Under the pieces are notes generated by a model. It did not search any database. It saw only the letters and a list, made by a program, of their open reading frames with translations, and had not been told where the DNA came from. A program made the position numbers and the translations under genes. From CAYNNQ01 sp051748085 (GTDB lineage Bacteria > Desulfobacterota > Desulfovibrionia > Desulfovibrionales > Desulfonatronovibrionaceae), in assembly GCA_051748085.1 (NCBI GenBank), contig JBNJHA010000037.1, forward strand, positions 1 to 21,235: DNA of 21,235 nucleotides, given 5' to 3'. Shown in pieces: positions 1 to 6,758 of the stretch (the stretch's first letter is position 1; every line of letters starts with the position of its first letter).

Positions 1-57
1 CCTCCAGCGCCGATGATACTTCTCTTTTAAGAGCGGGAAAGTAGGACGTCGCCAGGG
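1..57 (+). rRNA. rrf: 5S ribosomal RNA, 3' end (partial)
   Basis: The first 57 bases match the 3' half of bacterial 5S rRNA: the GCCGATGATACT block, a short hairpin (CTCTT/AAGAG), then GGGAAAGTAGG and the terminal GTCGCCAGGG. The 5' part lies outside the window. This should be the last gene of an rRNA operon running into the window, convergent with the minus-strand HD-GYP/pyk pair. A run of eight T follows directly. Recognition is by consensus; the exact 3' end is approximate. Confidence 0.85.
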
Positions 58-67
58 CTTTTTTTTA
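51..67 (+). terminator. T-tract ending the rRNA operon
   Basis: Eight T (59-66) follow the 5S 3' end almost at once, with no separate hairpin between. The terminal helix of 5S (its 3' strand is GCCAGGG, its 5' strand off the window) may serve as the terminator stem. That is inference, since the pairing strand is not visible. Confidence 0.4.
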
Positions 68-228
68 TCCCTTTTCGCCACCATTCTTCTTGCCGGGTAA
101 CCTGTTATTTACCTTTTACTCTTCTCCCGTACCCACAATAATTTAATTTCCGCCCCTTAAATTTGCTGTTTCGGCTTCTGGACGCAAAATGCAATTATTT
201 TTTGTGTTCTGTCATCAGGATTTTGCGG

Positions 229-1227
229 TCAAGTTTTATTAAAAACAGGTAACAACATAATATTTTGCATTGTCCCGGTTACTTTTGAATCAAATTTGGA
301 CGGGTTGGAATTTATTATATTTGTGGCTTGGGCCGCAGTATGCAAGTGTTGCTTTCCAGCCAGAGTCAGTTCAATAAAAGTATCCACAACCCCCGCTATT
401 CTTCCGCTAATACTGATTTCCGCTCCTTTTAACCCGCGTGGCGTACCGCTTCCATCCAATCTTTCATGATGTTCAAGCAGGCTGCCAATAGTCAGCGTCT
501 CAGTTGTACCAAATTTTTGTAGTATTTCTGTGCCCTTATTGGGATGTTCAAAGAATTTTTGCTGTTCCTGCGGAGTCAGGTTTTGTTTTTTTTCGCGGAT
601 AAATTTGGGTATTTTGGCCATTCCCAAGTCGTAAATAAAAAAACCCAGAGCAGCTTGGTCCAGGTATTTCTTTTTTATGTCCGATTGCATTTGCATATAA
701 ATGGAGGTTCCCAGAATTCCGGCATTGAATGCCGCCTTTTCCAGGCTGTAGTCCGGGTGCAGCCGGGAGTAGAAATTTTTTATCCGGTATTTGTCTTCGA
801 AGATATATTCTGTAAATATTTCGATGGAATGCTTTAATTTCTCAAAAGCCGGTTTAACAGGTTGATCAAAAAAGTTGATTATGTCGTCAGTCAAGGCGTG
901 CCTGAAAATCAAAGCTATTTCGCGTGCCTGCAGGTGGCTATCGACCAGAACCAGGTCCAGTTGCCTGCTGATATGCTTTGCGTAAATGTGATGGTCAGAC
1001 CTGGCAACGAAGATTATCCCGTTCTCGCAGAATTCATAAAGTTCGGCCTGTTTTTCTTTAGACAGCCTTTCGTCCGCATAATAATACGGTACCAGTGAAG
1101 CCGAGTCCTCCTTGAAATGGTACAAGTTCAATGGCAGGCGAAATTTTGGAAAACTCTGCAGGATATCGGCTGAAATTTGATAATATTCTTCCTCAAAATT
1201 TTTCATGTCTGACTGTAGTTCGTTCAT
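229..1227 (-). CDS. degenerate HD-GYP domain protein
   Basis: 332 aa. The C-terminal half (about residues 155-290) has the layout of an HD-GYP domain, the c-di-GMP phosphodiesterase family: LGMAKIP (201-207), an E...FFEHP helix with H228, HHE (253-255), GLKGAEI and D282 in VVDTF. Key residues have changed. The HD doublet is YD (199-200), the position usually His in the preceding HSxxV helix appears to be Tyr160, and the GYP motif is GTP (261-263) within GSGTP. Metal binding and catalysis are therefore probably impaired or altered, and it may act as a c-di-GMP sensor or scaffold. Residues 1-150 are not recognised; no membrane segment or signal peptide is seen. ATG lies 4 nt after the pyk stop with only a weak ribosome site, suggesting translation coupled to pyk; Met8 is an alternative start. 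Family assignment is good, function uncertain. Confidence 0.75.
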   Translation of the reverse strand: MNELQSDMKNFEEEYYQISADILQSFPKFRLPLNLYHFKEDSASLVPYYYADERLSKEKQAELYEFCENGIIFVARSDHHIYAKHISRQLDLVLVDSHLQAREIALIFRHALTDDIINFFDQPVKPAFEKLKHSIEIFTEYIFEDKYRIKNFYSRLHPDYSLEKAAFNAGILGTSIYMQMQSDIKKKYLDQAALGFFIYDLGMAKIPKFIREKKQNLTPQEQQKFFEHPNKGTEILQKFGTTETLTIGSLLEHHERLDGSGTPRGLKGAEISISGRIAGVVDTFIELTLAGKQHLHTAAQATNIINSNPSKFDSKVTGTMQNIMLLPVFNKT

Positions 1228-1231
1228 GATT

Positions 1232-2641
1232 CTATTTTGTAAATATTTTTAAAAGGTTTGTAGGGGCATGTTTTACCCCGGATTTGGGATGTCCGGCGGT
1301 AATAACCATTTTTTCTCCTGAATAGAATCTGGAATTGTCCTGGATATATTTTTCAACTCGTTGCAGATGATCTTCAGGTTTTTCAGGGACAAGTACCGGT
1401 ATTACTCCCCAGGAAAAATTCAGATATCTGGATACGGAACTGAACGGCGTTATTCCGAATATTTGCTGTTCGGGACGACAGGCGCTTAGTAGCCTGGCTG
1501 TCGACCCCGAATCCGTGTGCGCGACCAGAGCCCGCCCGTTGATGTTTTTAGCCAGAAGACATGCCGCGTAAGAGAGAAAGCTTTCGGGGTTTTTTCTCTG
1601 GTGTTCAACCGGACCCGTTGATTGTTCAAAGTAAAGATCCTCGGCTTCTCGAGCAATATCAGCCATGTATTGTGCACATTCAACCGGGTATTGTCCCACG
1701 GCAGTTTCCTCGGAAAGCATCAGACAGTCAGCGCCGTCAATGATGGCATTGGCGACATCCGTGGTTTCAGCCCGGGTGGGCATGGTGTTGTCGACCATTG
1801 ACAGCAACATTTGGGTAGCGACAATGACCGGTTTTGCGGCTTCATTGCACGAGCGTATTATTCTTTTCTGCAGTGTCGGCAGTGTGGGAAGCGGACATTC
1901 GAGTCCCAGATCTCCGCGGGCGACCATAATACCGTCGGCGATATTTAAAATGTCCTGCAGTCTGTCAACCGCGACCTGTCTTTCCAATTTAGCAATTACC
2001 GGGATATTGCAGCATTTTCTGGTTAAAATGGCTTTGGCCCTTGCGATATCCTCCGGTCCCTGGACAAATGAAAGCGCAACCGCATCCATGCCCATCTCCA
2101 CTCCATGTTCAAGGTCGATGTGGTCTTTTTCAGTCATGGCCGGAACATTGGTCTTTTTACCCGGAAAGGACACTCCTTTGCGGGAGGTAATCAGCCCATG
2201 TGTTAAGGCCTTCATGCCAACAAGCCCGCTACGAACGGCCTCCACTTTGAATTTGAGGCCTCCGTCGCTTAAACGGACAATGTCGCCGGTTCCGAGTTCG
2301 GCAAGGAGTTCGGGATGCTCGAACGGTATGAACTTTTTGTTGTTTGCGGGACAAGCCGCTGTCGTGCCCATGAAAACAATCTCATCAGGCGAAACCCGCA
2401 TGGGTGATGGGTCTATTTCCCCTGTTCTTATTTTGGGGCCGGATAAGTCCTGAAGCAAAGTCAAACCGACTTCCAATTCTTCTTCGATATCGCGCAGCCT
2501 CTGAACAATCAGCTTGAAATCGCTTGCTTTGCCATGTGAAAAATTAAGTCGGAAAATCCTAACACCGGATTTGACCAGATTGCTTAGTATTTTTGAGGAA
2601 TTGCTTGATGGCCCGACAGTGCAAATTATTTTAGTGCGCAT
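1232..2641 (-). CDS. pyk: pyruvate kinase
   Basis: 469 aa, usual length for a bacterial pyruvate kinase, which makes pyruvate and ATP from phosphoenolpyruvate and ADP in the cytoplasm. Visible motifs: N-terminal RTKIICTVGP; RLNFSHG (31-37) with substrate Arg31 and Asn33; LQDLSGPKIRTG (63-74); the small B domain (about 75-160) closing at GVSFPGKKTNVP; VIAKLER (215-221) with catalytic Lys218 and metal ligand Glu220; MVARGDLG (239-246) with Asp244; and ATQM...PTRAETTDVANAI (275-300). The usual MLESM here reads MLLSM (278-282), a small oddity. The C-terminal regulatory-type domain is present. An AAGGA ribosome site lies 6-7 nt before the ATG. It is transcribed away from mraZ, with the HD-GYP gene 4 nt downstream. 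As I recall, pyk beside mraZ is also the Desulfovibrio arrangement. Confidence 0.97.
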   Translation of the reverse strand: MRTKIICTVGPSSNSSKILSNLVKSGVRIFRLNFSHGKASDFKLIVQRLRDIEEELEVGLTLLQDLSGPKIRTGEIDPSPMRVSPDEIVFMGTTAACPANNKKFIPFEHPELLAELGTGDIVRLSDGGLKFKVEAVRSGLVGMKALTHGLITSRKGVSFPGKKTNVPAMTEKDHIDLEHGVEMGMDAVALSFVQGPEDIARAKAILTRKCCNIPVIAKLERQVAVDRLQDILNIADGIMVARGDLGLECPLPTLPTLQKRIIRSCNEAAKPVIVATQMLLSMVDNTMPTRAETTDVANAIIDGADCLMLSEETAVGQYPVECAQYMADIAREAEDLYFEQSTGPVEHQRKNPESFLSYAACLLAKNINGRALVAHTDSGSTARLLSACRPEQQIFGITPFSSVSRYLNFSWGVIPVLVPEKPEDHLQRVEKYIQDNSRFYSGEKMVITAGHPKSGVKHAPTNLLKIFTK

Positions 2642-2675
2642 GTCTTGTCCTTATTTACGAATTTAAAAAACGAAT

Positions 2676-2704
2676 TTCTTAATGGTATTGTATTTGTTCA
2701 GCAA
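2676..2704 (-). promoter_or_regulatory. possible pyk promoter
   Basis: On the minus strand TTGCTG (2704-2699) and TAAGAA (2681-2676) are 17 nt apart, about 35 nt upstream of the pyk ATG. Each matches the sigma-70 consensus only partly. An alternative -10, TACAAT (2692-2687), lacks a well-spaced -35. The -35 overlaps the edge of the dispersed repeat. Weak evidence. Confidence 0.25.
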
Positions 2705-2740
2705 AAAATCCAGTGAACTATTAGTGTGGTGAATAGTTAC
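2701..2740 (+). repeat. dispersed intergenic repeat, copy 1
   Basis: This 40-bp stretch matches 21071-21112: about 35 of 42 aligned positions are identical, with one 2-nt gap. Shared blocks are GCAAAAAATCC, GTGAACT, GTGTG, TGAA and the closing AGTTAC. It contains a 7-bp perfect inverted repeat, AACTATT (2716-2722) and AATAGTT (2732-2738), with a 9-nt loop. Read on the minus strand, the hairpin is followed by GGATTTTTT, so it resembles an intrinsic terminator. It lies about 60 bp upstream of the pyk start. Confidence 0.7.
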
Positions 2741-2876
2741 ATGGTATTTACGGAGATAGCATACCCGAAGGATCAGGGATAAGCAAATTTTAATCAGAAA
2801 AACGCAATATTTTTCAGTACTGCTCATCTAATGCCAATTAGGCAGATTTACAGACTCGTGTAAGGTTTATAATTCA

Positions 2877-2904
2877 TTGAAATCAAGATGTTAACTTGTA
2901 CAAT
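2877..2904 (+). promoter_or_regulatory. candidate mraZ/dcw promoter P1
   Basis: TTGAAA (2877-2882) and TACAAT (2899-2904) are separated by 16 nt. Each matches the sigma-70 consensus at five of six positions. Transcription would start near 2911, giving a leader of about 105 nt that includes the GTGG boxes. It is the best sigma-70 match in the divergent region on the plus strand. Confidence 0.5.
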
Positions 2905-2918
2905 TTTTTAGGGGTGAA

Positions 2919-2962
2919 CTTTTTTTAAAAAAAGCTTGACTTTTTCTTGCTTCATGTAAGAG
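2919..2962 (+). promoter_or_regulatory. candidate promoter P2 with A/T palindrome
   Basis: A perfect palindrome CTTTTTTTAAAAAAAG (2919-2934) could act as an UP element or bent DNA. It is followed by TTGACT (2936-2941) and a poor -10, TAAGAG (2957-2962), with a short 15-nt spacer. The -10 touches the first GTGG box, so MraZ bound there would block this promoter, as in other bacteria. The -10 is weak, so confidence is moderate. Confidence 0.4.
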
Positions 2963-2990
2963 TGGGTGGTAAAAGGTGGTAATAAGTGGA
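2962..2990 (+). promoter_or_regulatory. MraZ operator (phased GTGG boxes)
   Basis: GTGG occurs at 2966, 2976 and 2986, exactly 10 bp apart, with an extra GTGG at 2962. Two of the boxes are GGTGGTAA and the third is AAGTGGAG. MraZ, encoded 26 bp downstream, is known to repress its own operon by binding short G-rich direct repeats (TGGG or GTGG type) spaced one helical turn apart near its promoter. The position and spacing fit. Autoregulation is inferred from the family. Confidence 0.75.
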
Positions 2991-3015
2991 GACAAGGAAA
3001 AGGTAGCAGGGTAAA

Positions 3016-3471
3016 ATGTTCAGAGGACATAGTCATAGAAGCTTGGACAGCAAGTGTCGAATCATGCTCCCACCTGAATTTCGAGAAGAGATTCATGCTG
3101 GAGATGTATGTGGTCGACTGATGCTTACCAATTTTGATGACTGCGTTGTCGGCTATCCTATTCCGCACTGGGAAAAAATTGAAGAGCGTTTCAGCAAACT
3201 CAACATGGCCAATAAAAAATTTCGTGATTTTCATCGTTTTTTTATTTCCGGGGCTATGGAAGTAACATTGGACAAGCAGGGGCGGATACTGATTCCCCCC
3301 TATCTACGCGAATATGGCGGATTGAGCAAAGATGTGGTTTTGGCTGGGGTTGGACGGAAGTTTGAAGTTTGGGATCAGGATCGGTTTGAATCGCAACGGA
3401 GCAGGATGGAACAGGAATTCGAGAATGTTATGGACAGTCTGGCTGAAAGCGGTGTCGAGCTGATGATTTGA
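3016..3471 (+). CDS. mraZ: transcriptional regulator MraZ
   Basis: 151 aa, normal for MraZ, the DNA-binding regulator that opens most dcw clusters. Two SpoVT/AbrB-like half domains are visible: MFRGHSHRSLDSKCRIMLPP with the following FRE at the N-terminus, and DKQGRILIPPYLREYGGL followed by VVLAGVGRKFEVWD in the second half (about residues 80-120). MraZ forms a ring oligomer and binds repeats upstream of its own gene; the phased GTGG boxes ending 26 bp before the ATG are the likely site. The ribosome site is weak (AGGG at 3008-3011). It is the first gene of the plus-strand operon; rsmH follows after a 23-nt gap. Confidence 0.96.
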   Translation: MFRGHSHRSLDSKCRIMLPPEFREEIHAGDVCGRLMLTNFDDCVVGYPIPHWEKIEERFSKLNMANKKFRDFHRFFISGAMEVTLDKQGRILIPPYLREYGGLSKDVVLAGVGRKFEVWDQDRFESQRSRMEQEFENVMDSLAESGVELMI

Positions 3472-3494
3472 TTTTTAGTGAAGGTCTTTTAATT

Positions 3495-4436
3495 ATGCAA
3501 GCTGTACATGTCCCTGTAATGTCCGCTGAGGTGGCAAAATATCTTCGGGCGGAAAAAGGAGGCAGGTTTTTAGATGGCACATTGGGTTTGGGGGGGCATT
3601 CCCGGATATTGCTGGAAGAGGGCCCTCGAAATACGCATGTTCTGGGAATAGACCATGACGATAGTGCCTTGCGGATAGCAGCGGAAAATTTGCGAAGTTT
3701 TTCCGATAGGATTCATCTTTTCCGTCTTTCTTTCAAGGACTTTGAAACAGCGATGGCTGAATTGAATTGGGACAGGCTTGATGGCGCCGTGGTCGATTTA
3801 GGGGTTTCCTCCATGCATCTGGACGATCCGGACCGGGGTTTCAGTTTTCTGCGTGATGGTCCTTTGGACATGCGCATGTCCAGAAATCAGGGATTTGAAA
3901 CCGCCGAACAATTGGTGAACAGGGCTGAATTTTCAGAGCTTAAGGATATAATATCCAAATATGGTGAGGAACCCATGGCTTCCAGGATTGCGAATACCAT
4001 AGTCAAGGAAAGGCAGAAAGAGCCTTTTGAAAGCACGTTGCAACTGGCGCAGGCTGTATCGCGTGCCTATCCGGCCAAAAGAAGGGCTAAATCCAGGAAT
4101 CATCCGGCGACCAAAACGTTTCAGGCCTTGCGTATTGCCGTGAACAGAGAGTTGACTGTTCTGGAGACCTTTCTGGAAAGGATTATTCCCCGGTTGTCCC
4201 CGACAGGCAGGATAGCTGTGATCTCTTTTCATTCATTGGAGGATCGGATCGTGAAGTGGTTTTTTCGCCGGGAAGCAAGTGACTGCATCTGCCCCCGGGA
4301 AGAACCTGTTTGCCGTTGCGGACATGAAAGAAGCATCCGCATCTTAACCAAGAAACCGGTGCAGGCGTCGACAGAGGAGCAGAGAAGCAACATCAGGAGC
4401 CGCAGCGCCAAATTACGGGCGGCCGAAAGGTTGTAA
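3495..4436 (+). CDS. rsmH: 16S rRNA m4C1402 methyltransferase RsmH
   Basis: 313 aa from the ATG at 3495. It N4-methylates C1402 of 16S rRNA using S-adenosylmethionine (older name MraW). Visible features: HVPVM near the N-terminus; SAM-binding DGTLGLGGHS (27-36); DLGVSSMHLDDPDRGFSF (101-118) followed by DGPLDMRM; NHPATKTFQALRIAVNREL (202-220); and ISFHSLEDRIVKWFF (243-257). A Cys cluster CIC...CRC (264-275) near the C-terminus could bind metal. The frame extends upstream to a TTG at 3468 overlapping the mraZ stop, but ATG 3495 fits the family N-terminus and has AAGG about 10 nt before it. A 100-bp gap to ftsL follows. Confidence 0.96.
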   Translation: MQAVHVPVMSAEVAKYLRAEKGGRFLDGTLGLGGHSRILLEEGPRNTHVLGIDHDDSALRIAAENLRSFSDRIHLFRLSFKDFETAMAELNWDRLDGAVVDLGVSSMHLDDPDRGFSFLRDGPLDMRMSRNQGFETAEQLVNRAEFSELKDIISKYGEEPMASRIANTIVKERQKEPFESTLQLAQAVSRAYPAKRRAKSRNHPATKTFQALRIAVNRELTVLETFLERIIPRLSPTGRIAVISFHSLEDRIVKWFFRREASDCICPREEPVCRCGHERSIRILTKKPVQASTEEQRSNIRSRSAKLRAAERL

Positions 4437-4513
4437 ACGGTTTTTTGTAATCGTTTCAATAAGCTAAATTTGTGTTTAAGTATTAATTGATCACGGTCGG
4501 AGAGGCTTTTTTA

Positions 4514-4537
4514 ATGTTCAGCAACCGGATGACTTGA
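4514..4537 (+). other. candidate 7-codon leader ORF before ftsL
   Basis: ATG at 4514 has a good ribosome site (GGAGAGG, 4499-4505, 8 nt upstream) and encodes MFSNRMT. Its stop TGA (4535-4537) overlaps the ftsL ATG (4537-4539) as TGATG. The ftsL start has no comparable ribosome site of its own, so re-initiation after this mini-ORF may drive ftsL translation. This is inference from position; the ORF could be chance. Confidence 0.35.
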
Positions 4538-4812
4538 TGCAAAAAAAGAAAAGAACTTATTGGCTGCTGTTCTCTTTTTTCTTGCTTATCATCCTGGGCC
4601 TGACCCGGGTATGGGTTAATGTCGAACGGGTGGATATGTCCTATGAATTGGAAAAAATGCGGGAAGCTCTGGAGAAAAATCTCGATTTGCGATCCAAGCT
4701 GATTGTAGAGCGCGATAATCTTTTGTCCTCATGTAATCTGCAGGAGATAGCCAGGGAACAGGGACTTAAGGAACCGAAAACGGGTCAAATTCGAAAACCG
4801 GAAGGAAAATGA
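4537..4812 (+). CDS. ftsL: cell division protein FtsL-like
   Basis: 91 aa. A short basic N-terminus (QKKKR), one membrane segment (about residues 9-26, WLLFSFFLLIILGL) and a charged coiled-coil stretch (about 32-65, ELEKMREALEKNLDLRSKL) followed by LQEIAREQGLKEP, which is the FtsL/DivIC layout. FtsL pairs with FtsB and FtsQ in the divisome and activates FtsW-FtsI. The position between rsmH and ftsI is the classic ftsL slot, which supports the call because FtsL proteins diverge strongly. A TTG sits one codon upstream, but ATG 4537 is preferred. Its stop overlaps the ftsI ATG (ATGA), so the two are translationally coupled. Confidence 0.8.
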   Translation: MQKKKRTYWLLFSFFLLIILGLTRVWVNVERVDMSYELEKMREALEKNLDLRSKLIVERDNLLSSCNLQEIAREQGLKEPKTGQIRKPEGK

Positions 4813-6758
4813 GCTCAAAAGAGAAGACATTTTCTGAAAAAGATTTTAGCCGGGCCAAGATAATTGGTGTTGGTGTGCTGATTTTTGTCTTGTGGCTCGG
4901 GTTATGGGGCCGGGCTTATCAGCTGCAGATTGTCCGCGGCGAAGATCTGGCGAGCCGGGCAAAGGGACAGTATTGGTGTCAGGAAAAGGTTTTGGGCCGC
5001 AGGGGGGAAATTTATGATCGGCAGGGGATGCTTTTGGCCCGAAGTGTGACAGTCAATTCGGTTTACGCCAATCCGATGGGCATTGAGGATATTCAGGGCA
5101 GCAGTCACAAGCTTGCCCGGATACTGGAAAAGGACAGGGACAGTATTTTGTCCCGGCTCACGAAAAAAAAGAATTTTGTCTGGCTGAAACGGAAAGTCAC
5201 GGACAAGGTCGCCAACAGAATAAGCGAAATGGGATTGTCCGGCGTGCATCTTTTGCGGGAATATAAACGGGTTTATCCACAAGGACGGCTTGCCGGCCAG
5301 GTTTTGGGATTCGCCGGGATTGACGGGCAAGGTCTTGAAGGGCTCGAAAAAAGTCAGAACAAGCATCTCCAGGGCAGAAAAAGAAGAATCGTCATGCAAA
5401 GAGACGGTTCCGGAGCGTTGATAGCTGACGCGCGGGAAACTGGAGAAAGTGTAAATGGTCAGGATCTTGTTCTGACTATTGACGGTCAGCTGCAATTTGT
5501 CGCGGAAAAGGAATTGTCCCGCGCCGTTCGTAAATATTCGGCAAAGAGCGGTGCATGCATCGTCGCCAATGTTGAGAATGGAGATATTCTGGCCTGGGCG
5601 CACTATCCGTTTTTTAATCCCAACCGCTTCAGCACCAGCGCTCCTTTTAAATGGCGTAACTGGAGCGCAACCGATTTGTCTGAACCCGGTTCGACATTGA
5701 AACCTTTTTTGGTGGCCGCAGCTTTGGAAGAAGGAGCCTGTCAAGCGGATTCACTGTACTTCTGTGAAAACGGTAAATGGAAAATTGCCGGAAATGAAAT
5801 TAAAGATACGCATGAATACGAGTGGCTACCGGTAAACAAAGTCGTACGTTACTCCAGCAATATCGGAGCGGCCAAAATCGGCATGGATCTTGGTTCACAA
5901 CGTTTTTACGATTATCTTAAACTGTTGGGCCTGGATGAACCGTTGGATCTTCCTTTGCCCGGACAGGGCGGGAGTATACTGAGACCGCCGCATAAATGGA
6001 CAACAGTGGATCTGGTCTCGGCTTCTTTTGGGCAGGGCCTGGCTGTCACTCCTCTCCAGATTATGCGGGCTTATCTGTGTCTGGCCAATGACGGGGTGCG
6101 TAAGGAATTGCGGATAATAAAGAATCCTGCCCAGCCTAAACAAAAAAAGATAAGAGTTTTTTCTTCGGCAGTTTCCGCGCGGGTCCGCTCTATGCTGGCG
6201 GAGGTCGTGCAGGAAGACGGAACCGCCACCAGGGCGCGGATTAAAGGCCTTGAAGTCGGGGGAAAGACCGGAACGGCCCAAAAGGCGTCCCCGGAGGGAG
6301 GTTACAGCCGAAATTATGTGGCGTCATTTATCGGTTTATTTCCGGCCATGCAGCCGAAATATGTAATAATGTGCTTAATCGATGAGCCTGAAAAAAATAT
6401 TTATGGAGGGGTGGTCGCGGCACCGGTCGTTCGTGAAGTTGGCATGCGGATTAAAGGCATGGGCGAATTGCTGCCTGCGGATCGGCCGGAGGCGAAACAA
6501 TTGATGGCGAAAAATCCCGGGAGCGAATTACGGCGAGCCATAACTTCTTCGGCTGCTGTTGTTACTGAACAAGGAAAAATGCCGGATTTGCGAGGAATGA
6601 ATCTGCGCGGCGCGGTAGAGGCTCTGGCGGAGTTCGGAACAATTCCGGAACTGAAAGGGAACGGGGTTGTTATAGCAAAACAGAATCCAAGCCCTGGCGC
6701 CGATTTCAATCCGGAAAATCAGGTCGTTTTATGGCTTGAGGGCTCAGGCAATGGATAA
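4809..6758 (+). CDS. ftsI: septal peptidoglycan transpeptidase FtsI (PBP3) with PASTA tail
   Basis: 649 aa class B penicillin-binding protein, which crosslinks septal peptidoglycan in the periplasm as the partner of FtsW. A cytoplasmic N-tail and one membrane segment (about 17-34) are followed by the pedestal domain (RRGEIYDRQGMLLARS at 64-79, ... VYPQGRLAGQVLGFAG). The transpeptidase domain has the three signature motifs: STLK (295-298, nucleophile Ser295), SSN (349-351) and KTGTAQ (486-491). After the domain, residues 590-645 (MPDLRGMNLRGAVEAL ... QNPSPGADF) form one PASTA domain. Such a tail is typical of Gram-positive PBP2x/SpoVD and absent from E. coli FtsI, but occurs in deltaproteobacterial homologues. 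Start: ATG in ATGA overlap with ftsL. Confidence 0.95.
   Translation: MSSKEKTFSEKDFSRAKIIGVGVLIFVLWLGLWGRAYQLQIVRGEDLASRAKGQYWCQEKVLGRRGEIYDRQGMLLARSVTVNSVYANPMGIEDIQGSSHKLARILEKDRDSILSRLTKKKNFVWLKRKVTDKVANRISEMGLSGVHLLREYKRVYPQGRLAGQVLGFAGIDGQGLEGLEKSQNKHLQGRKRRIVMQRDGSGALIADARETGESVNGQDLVLTIDGQLQFVAEKELSRAVRKYSAKSGACIVANVENGDILAWAHYPFFNPNRFSTSAPFKWRNWSATDLSEPGSTLKPFLVAAALEEGACQADSLYFCENGKWKIAGNEIKDTHEYEWLPVNKVVRYSSNIGAAKIGMDLGSQRFYDYLKLLGLDEPLDLPLPGQGGSILRPPHKWTTVDLVSASFGQGLAVTPLQIMRAYLCLANDGVRKELRIIKNPAQPKQKKIRVFSSAVSARVRSMLAEVVQEDGTATRARIKGLEVGGKTGTAQKASPEGGYSRNYVASFIGLFPAMQPKYVIMCLIDEPEKNIYGGVVAAPVVREVGMRIKGMGELLPADRPEAKQLMAKNPGSELRRAITSSAAVVTEQGKMPDLRGMNLRGAVEALAEFGTIPELKGNGVVIAKQNPSPGADFNPENQVVLWLEGSGNG

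Noticed and set aside
183..227. 8-bp inverted repeat CGCAAAAT/ATTTTGCG after the HD-GYP gene
   Set aside because: The loop is 29 nt and no T run follows on the minus strand, so it is a poor terminator candidate.
1665..2453. Long open frame on the plus strand opposite pyk (262 codons)
   Set aside because: It is antisense to a well-conserved pyruvate kinase, has no recognisable motifs, and its composition mirrors the pyk codons.
3468..3494. TTG start extending rsmH upstream
   Set aside because: It overlaps the mraZ stop and adds residues not typical of RsmH; ATG 3495 fits better.
4420..4447. Possible terminator after rsmH (CCG...CGG before TTTTTT)
   Set aside because: The stem is only 3-4 pairs; the operon clearly continues into ftsL.
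5273..5281. Perfect DnaA box TTATCCACA inside ftsI
   Set aside because: Single copy with no neighbouring boxes or A/T-rich unwinding region, and it encodes the conserved VYPQG of the PBP; chance is the simplest explanation.
4902..5744. Long minus-strand open frame opposite ftsI (280 codons)
   Set aside because: Antisense to a certain gene with all PBP motifs; no family resemblance.
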